Source: Pseudomonadota bacterium (GTDB lineage: Bacteria; Pseudomonadota; Alphaproteobacteria; Sphingomonadales; Sphingomonadaceae). Taken from it: a stretch of DNA of 8,015 nt. Within the stretch, counting starts at the first letter, position 1. Each line of letters opens with the position of its first letter. Positions 1 to 5,713 of the stretch are shown here, one piece after another. Under the pieces are notes generated by a model that was not told the DNA's origin, did not search any database, and worked only from the letters and a program-made list of their open reading frames with translations. The translations under genes and the position numbers were made by a program. The stretch is taken from contig JAEXAY010000018.1 in assembly GCA_023457895.1 (NCBI GenBank), forward strand, positions 1-8,015, given 5' to 3'.

Positions 1-758
1 ACAAAGAAGGCGGTCATGCGCTGGCCCAGACGGTGAGTTGGGGGATGTCCACCCGGATGATCGGCGGCCTCATTATGACACATGGCGACGACGACGGGTT
101 GCAGGTGCCCCCCCGCGTTGCGCCGCACCAGATTGTGATCGTGCCGATGCTCCGCGATGACGAGGGTGATGAGGCGATCATCACTTATTGCCGGAGTTTG
201 GGCGATGAGCTCAAGGCGTTGAGCGCGCTGGGTGAACCGGTGCGCGTCCACCTTGACATGCGTGCCGACAAGGCTGCGAACAAGCGTTGGGGCTGGGTGA
301 AGAAGGGCGCGCCGGTCGTGATAGAGGTCGGCGGGCGCGATGTGGCGGGGGGCAATGTATCGGTGCTGCGCCGCGACACGCTTTACAAGGAAGATGGCAA
401 GCTCAACTCCGCGATTCTGCCCAAAGCTGATTTCGTCGATCGCGCTGCGACGATCCTCGAAGAGATGCAAGCGGGCCTCTTCGCGCGCGCGACCGAGCGG
501 ATGCAAAATCGTATCCGTCGCGACATCGCCGATATGGATGCGCTACAGGCTTATTATGAGAGCGAAAAATATCCGGGATGGGTCGAAGTCCAGTGGTCGC
601 GGCCGAGCGGCGCGGGGCTGGATCAGATCGTCGAGCAGTTGAAGGCGTTGAAACTCACGATGCGCAATGTGCCGCTTGATGCAGCGGATGCGGATGCCCA
701 ATGCTTCTTCACCGGCGAACCGGCGGTCGAACGGATATTGATCGCCCGGGCATATTGA
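1..758 (+). CDS. proS: Prolyl-tRNA synthetase, C-terminal part (5' end cut by window edge)
   Basis: Class II aminoacyl-tRNA synthetase that charges tRNA-Pro with proline in the cytoplasm. The frame is open from the first base (codons start at 3), giving 251 visible residues; GTG at 33 is an internal Val codon, not a start. The fragment opens in the end of the catalytic core (TVSWGMSTRMIGG, with the motif 3 arginine at fragment residue 18, then THGDDDGLQVPPRVAPHQ). The HGTP anticodon-binding domain follows from about residue 42 (HQIVIVPML) to about 140, with the conserved NKRWGW and KGAPVVIEVG stretches. A C-terminal domain ends in ARAY; a terminal tyrosine is typical of the short archaeal/eukaryotic-like ProRS type. 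The zinc-site cysteines of that domain are mostly missing: only one Cys (codon 702-704) remains, in QCFFTGEPA. The gene is convergent with the downstream GNAT gene, 20 bp away. Family identity is near certain; the loss of zinc binding is inferred. Confidence 0.95.
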   Translation, partial: KEGGHALAQTVSWGMSTRMIGGLIMTHGDDDGLQVPPRVAPHQIVIVPMLRDDEGDEAIITYCRSLGDELKALSALGEPVRVHLDMRADKAANKRWGWVKKGAPVVIEVGGRDVAGGNVSVLRRDTLYKEDGKLNSAILPKADFVDRAATILEEMQAGLFARATERMQNRIRRDIADMDALQAYYESEKYPGWVEVQWSRPSGAGLDQIVEQLKALKLTMRNVPLDAADADAQCFFTGEPAVERILIARAY

Positions 759-778
759 GGGCGCGGGCTGCTGGCCTC

Positions 779-1279
779 TTAGCTGTCTGACGGAATGCGC
801 CGCTCCATATATAGCGCGCCGCGCCCATATTTGCGCTCCAAGTCGGCGCTATCGAGGGCATGAGGCTCGAAGCCTTGCCTCCGCCAGAAGGGTATGGCGC
901 CCGGGAGTGCAACGATCGCGAGATGTTCGAACCCATGGGCACCGGCAATATCCGCAGCACAACTGACTGCAAGTTGCGCTGCACCCGTGCCACGGCTTTC
1001 CGGTGTCAGAGCAAGGTCATGAATATAGAGACAGTCTGCATCCGCCGGAATTCCGTCGATTTCATAGTTGAGCGCCACTGGGTTTCCACGCCGCCACGGG
1101 TGAGAAAGCATATAGCCGGCAGCTGTTTCGTCACGCTCCGCAAGCATGCACCCCGCTTCGAACAAGCCCAGGCGATTGGCGATCACCCACGCTTCCTCCG
1201 GGTAATCAGGGTGCGCAATCGCAGCGATCTCCACTACGTCGGGAATGTCGGCACAGGTCAGGGCGCGCCATGAAATCAT
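779..1279 (-). CDS. GNAT-family N-acetyltransferase
   Basis: Predicted acetyl-CoA-dependent N-acetyltransferase of unknown substrate. From the start chosen here (ATG at 1279) it has 166 residues, a normal size for a single GNAT domain. Visible features are a GNAT-like N-terminus (WRALTCADIPDVVEIA), the central strand LYIHDLALTP (about 84-93), the acetyl-CoA pyrophosphate-binding motif A RGTGAA (96-101, pattern R-x-x-G-x-A) and the late motif IPFWRRQGF (about 129-137). An in-frame ATG at 1294 would add MTEDK. I prefer 1279 because GAGGA lies 4 bases upstream of it, whereas 1294 has no Shine-Dalgarno sequence. The gene is convergent with proS and divergent from rnr, so it is probably a single-gene unit, and the context says nothing firm about its substrate. 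The fold assignment is confident; whether it acts on a small molecule or a protein cannot be told. Confidence 0.88.
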   Translation of the reverse strand: MISWRALTCADIPDVVEIAAIAHPDYPEEAWVIANRLGLFEAGCMLAERDETAAGYMLSHPWRRGNPVALNYEIDGIPADADCLYIHDLALTPESRGTGAAQLAVSCAADIAGAHGFEHLAIVALPGAIPFWRRQGFEPHALDSADLERKYGRGALYMERRIPSDS

Positions 1280-1283
1280 CTTG

Positions 1284-1288
1284 TCCTC
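1284..1288 (-). promoter_or_regulatory. Shine-Dalgarno sequence deciding the GNAT start
   Basis: On the minus strand GAGGA is followed by CAAG and then ATG at 1279. It lies inside the 5-codon extension that the alternative ATG at 1294 would give, so it favours the shorter protein. The spacing is a little tight but within the usual range. Confidence 0.55.
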
Positions 1289-1323
1289 GGTCATGTGGTG
1301 CTGGCGTTTTGCGGCAAGGCTCT

Positions 1324-1329
1324 TACATT
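1324..1329 (+). promoter_or_regulatory. Possible -10 hexamer for rnr
   Basis: TACATT matches the TATAAT consensus at 4 of 6 positions and ends 7 bp before the rnr ATG at 1337. Transcription from it would start almost at the ATG, giving a leaderless or nearly leaderless message, which would fit the absence of a Shine-Dalgarno sequence there. No convincing -35 lies 16-18 bp upstream (CTGGCG is poor), so this is a weak call. Confidence 0.2.
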
Positions 1330-1336
1330 AACCGGC

Positions 1337-3751
1337 ATGGCAAAACTGAACAGAACAAAAAAACAGCAAGGCCTGCCCTCGCGGGAGCAGATACTCGATT
1401 TCATCACCACCTCCGACAGCCCTGCCGGCAAGCGCGAGATAGCGCGGGCGTTCGGCCTCAAGGGGCAGGAAAAGATTGCGCTCAAGGCACTGCTCAAGGA
1501 CATGAGCGATGAGGGGCTGATCGACAGTGCGCCGGGCCGTGCCTTCCATAGAATGGGTGGCCTGCCCAAGGTTACCGTCCTGCGCGTCGTCAGCATCGAT
1601 GGCGACCAGCCCATCGCTGTTCCGGATCGCTGGGGGGCTGAAGGCAAACCGCCGCCGCAGGTTCGCATTCTGGAAAAGGGCCGCAAGTCGGCGCTGGGGG
1701 TGGGCGACCGCATCCTTGGGCGAACCGAAGATCGCGAGCATGGTTATGTAGCCCATGTGATGAAGAAGCTGCAAAAGGCGGCAGACCTCGTCATGGGCGT
1801 GATCGAGGTGGAAGAAAGTTCGCGCGGACCGCGTTACTGGGTGCGTTCCATCGACAAGCGCCAGCGTCACGATTATCTTGTCAGCCATATCGGCGAGGCC
1901 AAGCCAGGCGATCTGGTGCTAGGCGAGCCATCGGGCCGCCCGCCGCGCCAGATGGTGCGGGTGACCGATATATTGGGCGATCCACTGGCGCCCAAGAGTT
2001 TCAGCCTCATCGCGATTCACAAATATGGCATCCCGTTCAATTTCCCGGAAAGCACGCTCGAGGAAGCTGAGCGCGTGTCGCAGCTCGATATACATGCAGA
2101 CAAGCGCGAGGATCTGCGCGGCCTCCCCATCGTCGCGATTGACCCGGTGGATGCACGCGATTTCGACGATGCGGTTTGGGCGTCTCCGGACGACGACCCG
2201 TCCAATCCCGGTGGCTACAAGGCGATCGTCGCGATTGCTGATGTGAGCTTCTATGTTCGCCCCGGCAGCCACCTCGATAAATCCGCAAGGAAGCGCGGCA
2301 ACAGCGTTTATTTCCCCGACCGTGTAGTGCCGATGCTCCCGCACGCGCTTTCCTCCGATAAATGTTCGCTCAAGGCTGGCGAAGACCGGGCGGCGATGGC
2401 GTGCCACATGGTGATCGACCAGCATGGCCAGATGAAGAGCTGGCGTTTTGCCCGCGCCGTCATCCGTATCCGGGCCAATATTCCCTATGAGGTGGCGCAG
2501 GCGGCGATGACGCCTGACGAAGTGAAACCAGAATATCGGGAAATGCTCGCTACCTTCCGCGGTCATGGCCAGCACATCGACCATCTCGCGCCCGATGGCG
2601 TTGATCTGGTGGAAGCAGCGTTGAAGCCGCTGTGGGACTGCTGGCGGCTACTGGAGAAGGCGCGCGCCAAGCGCGACCCGCTCGAACTGGACCTCCCCGA
2701 ACGGCGCGTCCTGCTCGACGAGCATGGAGCGATCATATCCGTGGCGGTACGCGACCGGCTCGATGCGCACCGGGTGATCGAGGATTATATGATCGCAGCC
2801 AACGTCGCTGCGGCCAAGGCGCTCGAGCAGAAAAAGGCGCCGGTGATGTACCGCGTCCACGAGCCGCCAAGCCGGGAAAAGCTGGTGACGCTGAAAGATT
2901 ATCTCGCCACCTATGACATCCCGTTCGCGCTGGGCCAGGTGATCCGTCCGGAAACCTTTAACCGGATCATTGCGCGGCTGGAAAATCACGAGGCCAAGCC
3001 GCAGATCATGGAGCAGTTGCTGCGATCACAGACCCAAGCCTATTATGCACCCGTCAATGCCGGGCACTTCGGGCTGGCGCTGGGGAGCTATGCGCATTTC
3101 ACCTCACCAATCCGGCGTTATGCGGACTTGCTGGTCCACCGTTCGCTGGTCGGCGCCTATCATCTCGAAATGCCACGTCCGGCGGACAAGGCGATACCGG
3201 CAAGCACGACGCTGTCGGGCGATGATTTCACTCGTCTCGCAGTAATTGGCGAACTTATCAGCCAGTATGAACGCCGCGCGATGGAGGCCGAGCGAGAGAC
3301 GATTGACCGTTATGTCGCCGCCTATCTGGCCGAGCGGGTAGGAGAAATTGTCCACACCCGTATTACAGGCGTGCAATCCTTCGGTTTTTTCGCAACGGTT
3401 GATGGTCTTGGTGGCGATGGGCTGGTGCCGGTGTCGACGCTCGGAATCGAGCGCTTTCATTATGACGAGGCATCGCAGAGCCTGATTGGTGAGGACACAG
3501 GAGAAACCTATCATGCCGGTCAGCGGATCGACCTGCGCCTGGCCGAGGCCAATCCGCTCACGGGCGCGTTGCGTTTTGAATTGCCGGAGGGCGGGAATTT
3601 CCTCCCAGTGCGCGGCCGTCCGATCCGTCGCGATGGCAAGGACGGGAAAGGCAAGGGCGTCAAACCCGGTAATCCCAAAAAGGCAGGCAAGTACAGTGTC
3701 GGCCAGCGCGGCCGTCCGGGAAATATCCGCCATCAAAGCCGGAAGCGTTAG
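1337..3751 (+). CDS. rnr: Ribonuclease R (RNB-family 3'-5' exoribonuclease)
   Basis: Processive hydrolytic 3'-5' exoribonuclease that degrades structured RNA and takes part in rRNA and mRNA turnover. It has 804 residues, close to E. coli RNase R (813). Domains in order: an N-terminal winged helix (about 14-62, SREQILDFI to MSDEGLI); cold-shock-type OB regions (about 70-215); and the RNB catalytic domain (about 255-610). The metal-binding cluster IDPVDARDFDD has Asp at 269, 275, 277 and 278, matching E. coli D272, D278, D280 and D281, and the family signature HFTSPIRRYADLLVH lies around 587-601. A C-terminal S1 domain (about 668-750) and a Lys/Arg/Gly-rich tail (755-804) follow. The frame stays open upstream to GTG 1295, but ATG 1337 gives the normal N-terminus and avoids the GNAT gene; it has no clear Shine-Dalgarno sequence. 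All catalytic residues seem intact. The gene is convergent with usp, leaving 7 bp between them. Confidence 0.96.
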   Translation: MAKLNRTKKQQGLPSREQILDFITTSDSPAGKREIARAFGLKGQEKIALKALLKDMSDEGLIDSAPGRAFHRMGGLPKVTVLRVVSIDGDQPIAVPDRWGAEGKPPPQVRILEKGRKSALGVGDRILGRTEDREHGYVAHVMKKLQKAADLVMGVIEVEESSRGPRYWVRSIDKRQRHDYLVSHIGEAKPGDLVLGEPSGRPPRQMVRVTDILGDPLAPKSFSLIAIHKYGIPFNFPESTLEEAERVSQLDIHADKREDLRGLPIVAIDPVDARDFDDAVWASPDDDPSNPGGYKAIVAIADVSFYVRPGSHLDKSARKRGNSVYFPDRVVPMLPHALSSDKCSLKAGEDRAAMACHMVIDQHGQMKSWRFARAVIRIRANIPYEVAQAAMTPDEVKPEYREMLATFRGHGQHIDHLAPDGVDLVEAALKPLWDCWRLLEKARAKRDPLELDLPERRVLLDEHGAIISVAVRDRLDAHRVIEDYMIAANVAAAKALEQKKAPVMYRVHEPPSREKLVTLKDYLATYDIPFALGQVIRPETFNRIIARLENHEAKPQIMEQLLRSQTQAYYAPVNAGHFGLALGSYAHFTSPIRRYADLLVHRSLVGAYHLEMPRPADKAIPASTTLSGDDFTRLAVIGELISQYERRAMEAERETIDRYVAAYLAERVGEIVHTRITGVQSFGFFATVDGLGGDGLVPVSTLGIERFHYDEASQSLIGEDTGETYHAGQRIDLRLAEANPLTGALRFELPEGGNFLPVRGRPIRRDGKDGKGKGVKPGNPKKAGKYSVGQRGRPGNIRHQSRKR

Positions 3752-3758
3752 CGGCGCG

Positions 3759-4214
3759 TCAGCTCAGACGGTCGATATCCTCAGCGCTGAGCGAGCCGGG
3801 GATAATCATCACGGGACAAGGCAGGGTTCCCGCGTCATTGCCGGTAAAATGCGCGACCAGCGGTCCCGGCGCGCCGCTTGCCGCCGCGCCGAGCACCAGC
3901 GCAGCAATTTCGCGGTTATCATTGAGCATCGCGCGAACCACCTCGGTGGCATGGCCTTCACGTACCGAAAACGCGGGCCGGATTCCGCTTTCCGCGACAA
4001 GGGTCCCGGCCGCGGCATTGACCAATGTTTCGGCGCGCTCCTGAGCTTCCGCCTCAATGGTCGCCTGCACGCCGCCCCAGGGTACGAACTCCTGCGGCTC
4101 GGTGATGGCGAGCACATGGACATTGCCACCCGTTTTAGCCGCACGGCGGGCAGCAAAGCGCATGGCCAGCGCGGACTCCGGGCTTTCATCGATAACCACG
4201 AGATAGGTGCGCAT
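3759..4214 (-). CDS. Universal stress protein (UspA family), single domain
   Basis: Small cytoplasmic UspA-fold protein of 151 residues, the usual length of a single Usp domain. It begins with the typical first strand and Asp (YLVVIDESPESALAMRFA, residues 4-21), has the second strand NVHVLAIT (31-38), the REGHATEVV segment (85-93), the strand ALVLGA (105-110) and the closing strand PCPVMIIP (132-139). The nucleotide-binding signature G-x2-G-x9-G-S/T that normally precedes PCPV is degraded: Ala121-His122 stand where Gly-Ser/Thr is expected, and the upstream glycines are out of register. ATP binding is therefore doubtful. Family members modulate survival under stress or starvation, but the role of this one is unknown. 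It is convergent with rnr and divergent from the E2 gene. A tandem palindromic repeat lies 13 bp upstream of its ATG and is a good operator candidate. GGGG about 8 bases upstream of the ATG may serve as a weak Shine-Dalgarno. Confidence 0.88.
   Translation of the reverse strand: MRTYLVVIDESPESALAMRFAARRAAKTGGNVHVLAITEPQEFVPWGGVQATIEAEAQERAETLVNAAAGTLVAESGIRPAFSVREGHATEVVRAMLNDNREIAALVLGAAASGAPGPLVAHFTGNDAGTLPCPVMIIPGSLSAEDIDRLS
3762..3792. other. Overlapping inverted repeats at the rnr/usp convergent junction
   Basis: GCTCAG (3762-3767) pairs with CTGAGC (3787-3792). Inside this, CTCAGCGCTGAG (3780-3791) is a perfect 12-bp palindrome, so two alternative hairpins share the right arm. They start 11 bp after the rnr stop and lie in the last codons of usp. 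No T-run follows, so this is not a standard intrinsic terminator, though it may slow readthrough or block 3' exonucleases. Confidence 0.3.
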
Positions 4215-4226
4215 GTTTTCGGCCCC

Positions 4227-4244
4227 AATTGCAATAATTGCAAT
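4227..4244. repeat. Tandem 9-bp repeat of a palindrome, candidate operator
   Basis: AATTGCAAT occurs twice with no gap. Each copy contains the perfect 8-bp palindrome ATTGCAAT (4228-4235 and 4237-4244), and the pair also forms the larger dyad TTGCAAT-A-ATTGCAA. The run is AT-rich in a GC-rich region and sits 13-30 bp upstream of the usp ATG and about 119 bp upstream of the E2 ATG. Its dyad form suggests binding by a dimeric regulator, such as a MarR, Lrp or TetR type, but I cannot name one. It would act most directly on usp. Confidence 0.5.
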
Positions 4245-4271
4245 CGAATCTGCGGCACATTCGCATCAATG

Positions 4272-4303
4272 GCAAGGAAAAAGGGTTTTGCCCTTGACCT
4301 TGC
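4272..4303 (+). promoter_or_regulatory. Nested inverted repeat with -35-like TTGACC, upstream of E2
   Basis: Outer arms GCAAGG (4272-4277) and CCTTGC (4298-4303) enclose inner arms AAGGG (4281-4285) and CCCTT (4291-4295) around a TTTTG loop, giving 11 base pairs with a small AAA/GA internal loop. TTGACC (4294-4299) in the right half resembles a -35 element for the E2-E3 operon. However, the position 17 bp downstream (TTGGAA) is a poor -10, so the promoter call is weak while the dyad itself is directly visible. Confidence 0.35.
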
Positions 4304-4322
4304 GCTCACAAATGCGTTGGAA

Positions 4323-4335
4323 GGGCGAAACGCCC
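4323..4335 (+). other. Small hairpin in the E2 leader
   Basis: GGGCG (4323-4327) and CGCCC (4331-4335) form a perfect 5-bp stem with an AAA loop. It ends 13 bp before the GAGGA Shine-Dalgarno sequence and 27 bp before the E2 start codon. There is no T-run, so it is not a terminator. It could stabilise the message or affect ribosome access. Confidence 0.35.
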
Positions 4336-4348
4336 CGACAAGCTATAA

Positions 4349-4353
4349 GAGGA
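4349..4353 (+). promoter_or_regulatory. Shine-Dalgarno sequence of the E2 gene
   Basis: GAGGA stands 9 bases before ATG 4363. It settles the start: the same frame is open back to 4207, but that longer reading has no family similarity at its N-terminus, whereas the lipoyl domain begins at once after 4363. Confidence 0.75.
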
Positions 4354-4362
4354 TTGCCCGTC

Positions 4363-5712
4363 ATGCCGATCGAGCTCAAGATGCCCGCGCTTTCACCGAC
4401 GATGGAGGAGGGGACGCTCGCCAAATGGCTGGTCAAGGAAGGCGACACCGTGCAGTCGGGCGAACTTCTTGCTGAAATCGAGACAGACAAGGCGACGATG
4501 GAGTTCGAGGCGGTCGATGAAGGGACTATCGCCCAAATTCTGGTTCCGGCGGGCACGGACAATGTCAAGGTTGGTACAGTGATCGCCGTCATTGCGGCAG
4601 ATGGGGAAGATGTGGAGAGCGCCAAGGCGGCGCCAGCGAAGGCGCAACCGGCAGCCGAATCTTCGAAAGAAGCGGCTCCGTCTGTCGAACCGGTCCATAA
4701 TCCTCAGCCTGCCGGCGGCCGGCCGGCGGCGGAACGTAGTGCCTCTGCCAACTCAGCACGATCGGCGGACGGTGTGACAATCTCCGCAGCCAAGGGCGAA
4801 CGCATCAAGGCCTCCCCGCTCGCACGACGCATCGCGGCCGAAAAAGGCGTCGATCTCGCGGGCCTTACCGGTTCCGGCCCCAATGGCCGCATCGTCAAGG
4901 CGGATGTGGAAGCGGCGAAAGCTGGTGCTGCCACGCCCACTCCGGTCGCTGCAGCCGCCTGCGCTCCTGCCGCGACACCGCCTGCCGCTGCCGACGGACC
5001 AGTTCCTGCACCATTTGCCGAGATCCCGCATTCGGTCGACAAATTGTCGAACATGCGCAAGACTATCGCGCGCCGCCTGACCGAAGCCAAGCAGACCATT
5101 CCGCATATCTACCTTACCGTCGATATCCGCCTCGACGCGCTGCTGAAACTGCGCGGCGAACTTAATGCCAGCCTTGAGCCGCGCGCGATCAAGCTTTCGG
5201 TCAATGACATGCTGATCAAGGCACTCGCACTGGGACTGCGGCAAGTGCCGAAATGCAATGTCTCGATCTTCGGCGACCGGCTGGTAAGTTATGACCGGGC
5301 CGATATTTCGGTTGCGGTGAGCGTGCCGAACGGTCTTATCACGCCGATCATTGTTGGAGCCGACGCCAAGGCGATCTCGGCGATCTCAACCGAAATGGGC
5401 GAACTGGCGGGCCGCGCCAAGGAAGGCAAGCTGCAGCCGCACGAATATCAAGGCGGGACCGCTTCCATCTCCAACATGGGCATGTTCGGGATCAAGCAGT
5501 TCGACGCCGTCATCAACCCGCCGCAGGGCATGATCATGGCCATCGGCGCGGGCGAAAAGCGCCCCTATATCGTCGATGATGCGCTGGCGATCGCCACGGT
5601 GATGAGCGCCACCGGCAGCTTCGACCACCGCGCCATTGACGGCGCTGACGGCGCACAGCTTATGAAGGCCTTCAAGGAATTGATCGAAAACCCGCTGGGA
5701 TTGGTGGCATAA
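4363..5712 (+). CDS. pdhC: Pyruvate dehydrogenase complex E2, dihydrolipoamide acetyltransferase
   Basis: Core subunit of the cytoplasmic pyruvate dehydrogenase complex. It carries acetyl groups on a swinging lipoyl arm from E1 and transfers them to CoA. The 449 residues show one N-terminal lipoyl domain (about 2-78) with the lipoylated Lys43 in EIETDKATMEFEA, and an Ala/Pro-rich linker (about 85-145). The peripheral subunit-binding domain (about 146-184, IKASPLARRIAAEKGVDL to GPNGRIVKADVEA), which docks E1 or E3, comes next. A second Ala/Pro linker (185-217) leads to the catalytic acyltransferase domain (about 220-449), with SNMGMFGIKQFDAVINPPQ and the active-site motif DHRAIDG (His422, Asp426). 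The SNMGMFG and INPPQ signatures, and pairing with this E3 type, favour pyruvate over 2-oxoglutarate or branched-chain substrates. The E3 gene follows 1 bp after the stop. No E1 gene precedes it; a divergent usp gene does. Nothing appears truncated. Confidence 0.95.
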   Translation: MPIELKMPALSPTMEEGTLAKWLVKEGDTVQSGELLAEIETDKATMEFEAVDEGTIAQILVPAGTDNVKVGTVIAVIAADGEDVESAKAAPAKAQPAAESSKEAAPSVEPVHNPQPAGGRPAAERSASANSARSADGVTISAAKGERIKASPLARRIAAEKGVDLAGLTGSGPNGRIVKADVEAAKAGAATPTPVAAAACAPAATPPAAADGPVPAPFAEIPHSVDKLSNMRKTIARRLTEAKQTIPHIYLTVDIRLDALLKLRGELNASLEPRAIKLSVNDMLIKALALGLRQVPKCNVSIFGDRLVSYDRADISVAVSVPNGLITPIIVGADAKAISAISTEMGELAGRAKEGKLQPHEYQGGTASISNMGMFGIKQFDAVINPPQGMIMAIGAGEKRPYIVDDALAIATVMSATGSFDHRAIDGADGAQLMKAFKELIENPLGLVA

Positions 5713-5713
5713 G

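Noticed and set aside
757..778. Possible terminator between proS and the GNAT gene (GAGGGC / GGCCTC)
   Set aside because: The stem has a central mismatch, only about five good pairs and no real T-run, so it cannot be told from chance in GC-rich DNA.
1919..2584. 221-codon minus-strand frame inside rnr
   Set aside because: It lies entirely opposite the conserved RNase R catalytic domain, with no domain signature or ribosome site of its own.
4207..4362. 52-residue N-terminal extension of E2
   Set aside because: The frame is open, but GAGGA precedes ATG 4363 and the lipoyl domain starts right there. The extension covers the dyads and the usp start.
3486..4475. 329-codon plus-strand frame across the end of rnr, antisense to usp and into E2
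   Set aside because: It overlaps three supported genes in other frames, has no family similarity, and its composition is that of a shadow frame.
4711..4730. GCCGGC-rich stretch containing the palindrome GGCCGGCC
   Set aside because: It codes for the Ala/Pro/Gly linker of E2, where such GC-rich repetition is expected from codon use.
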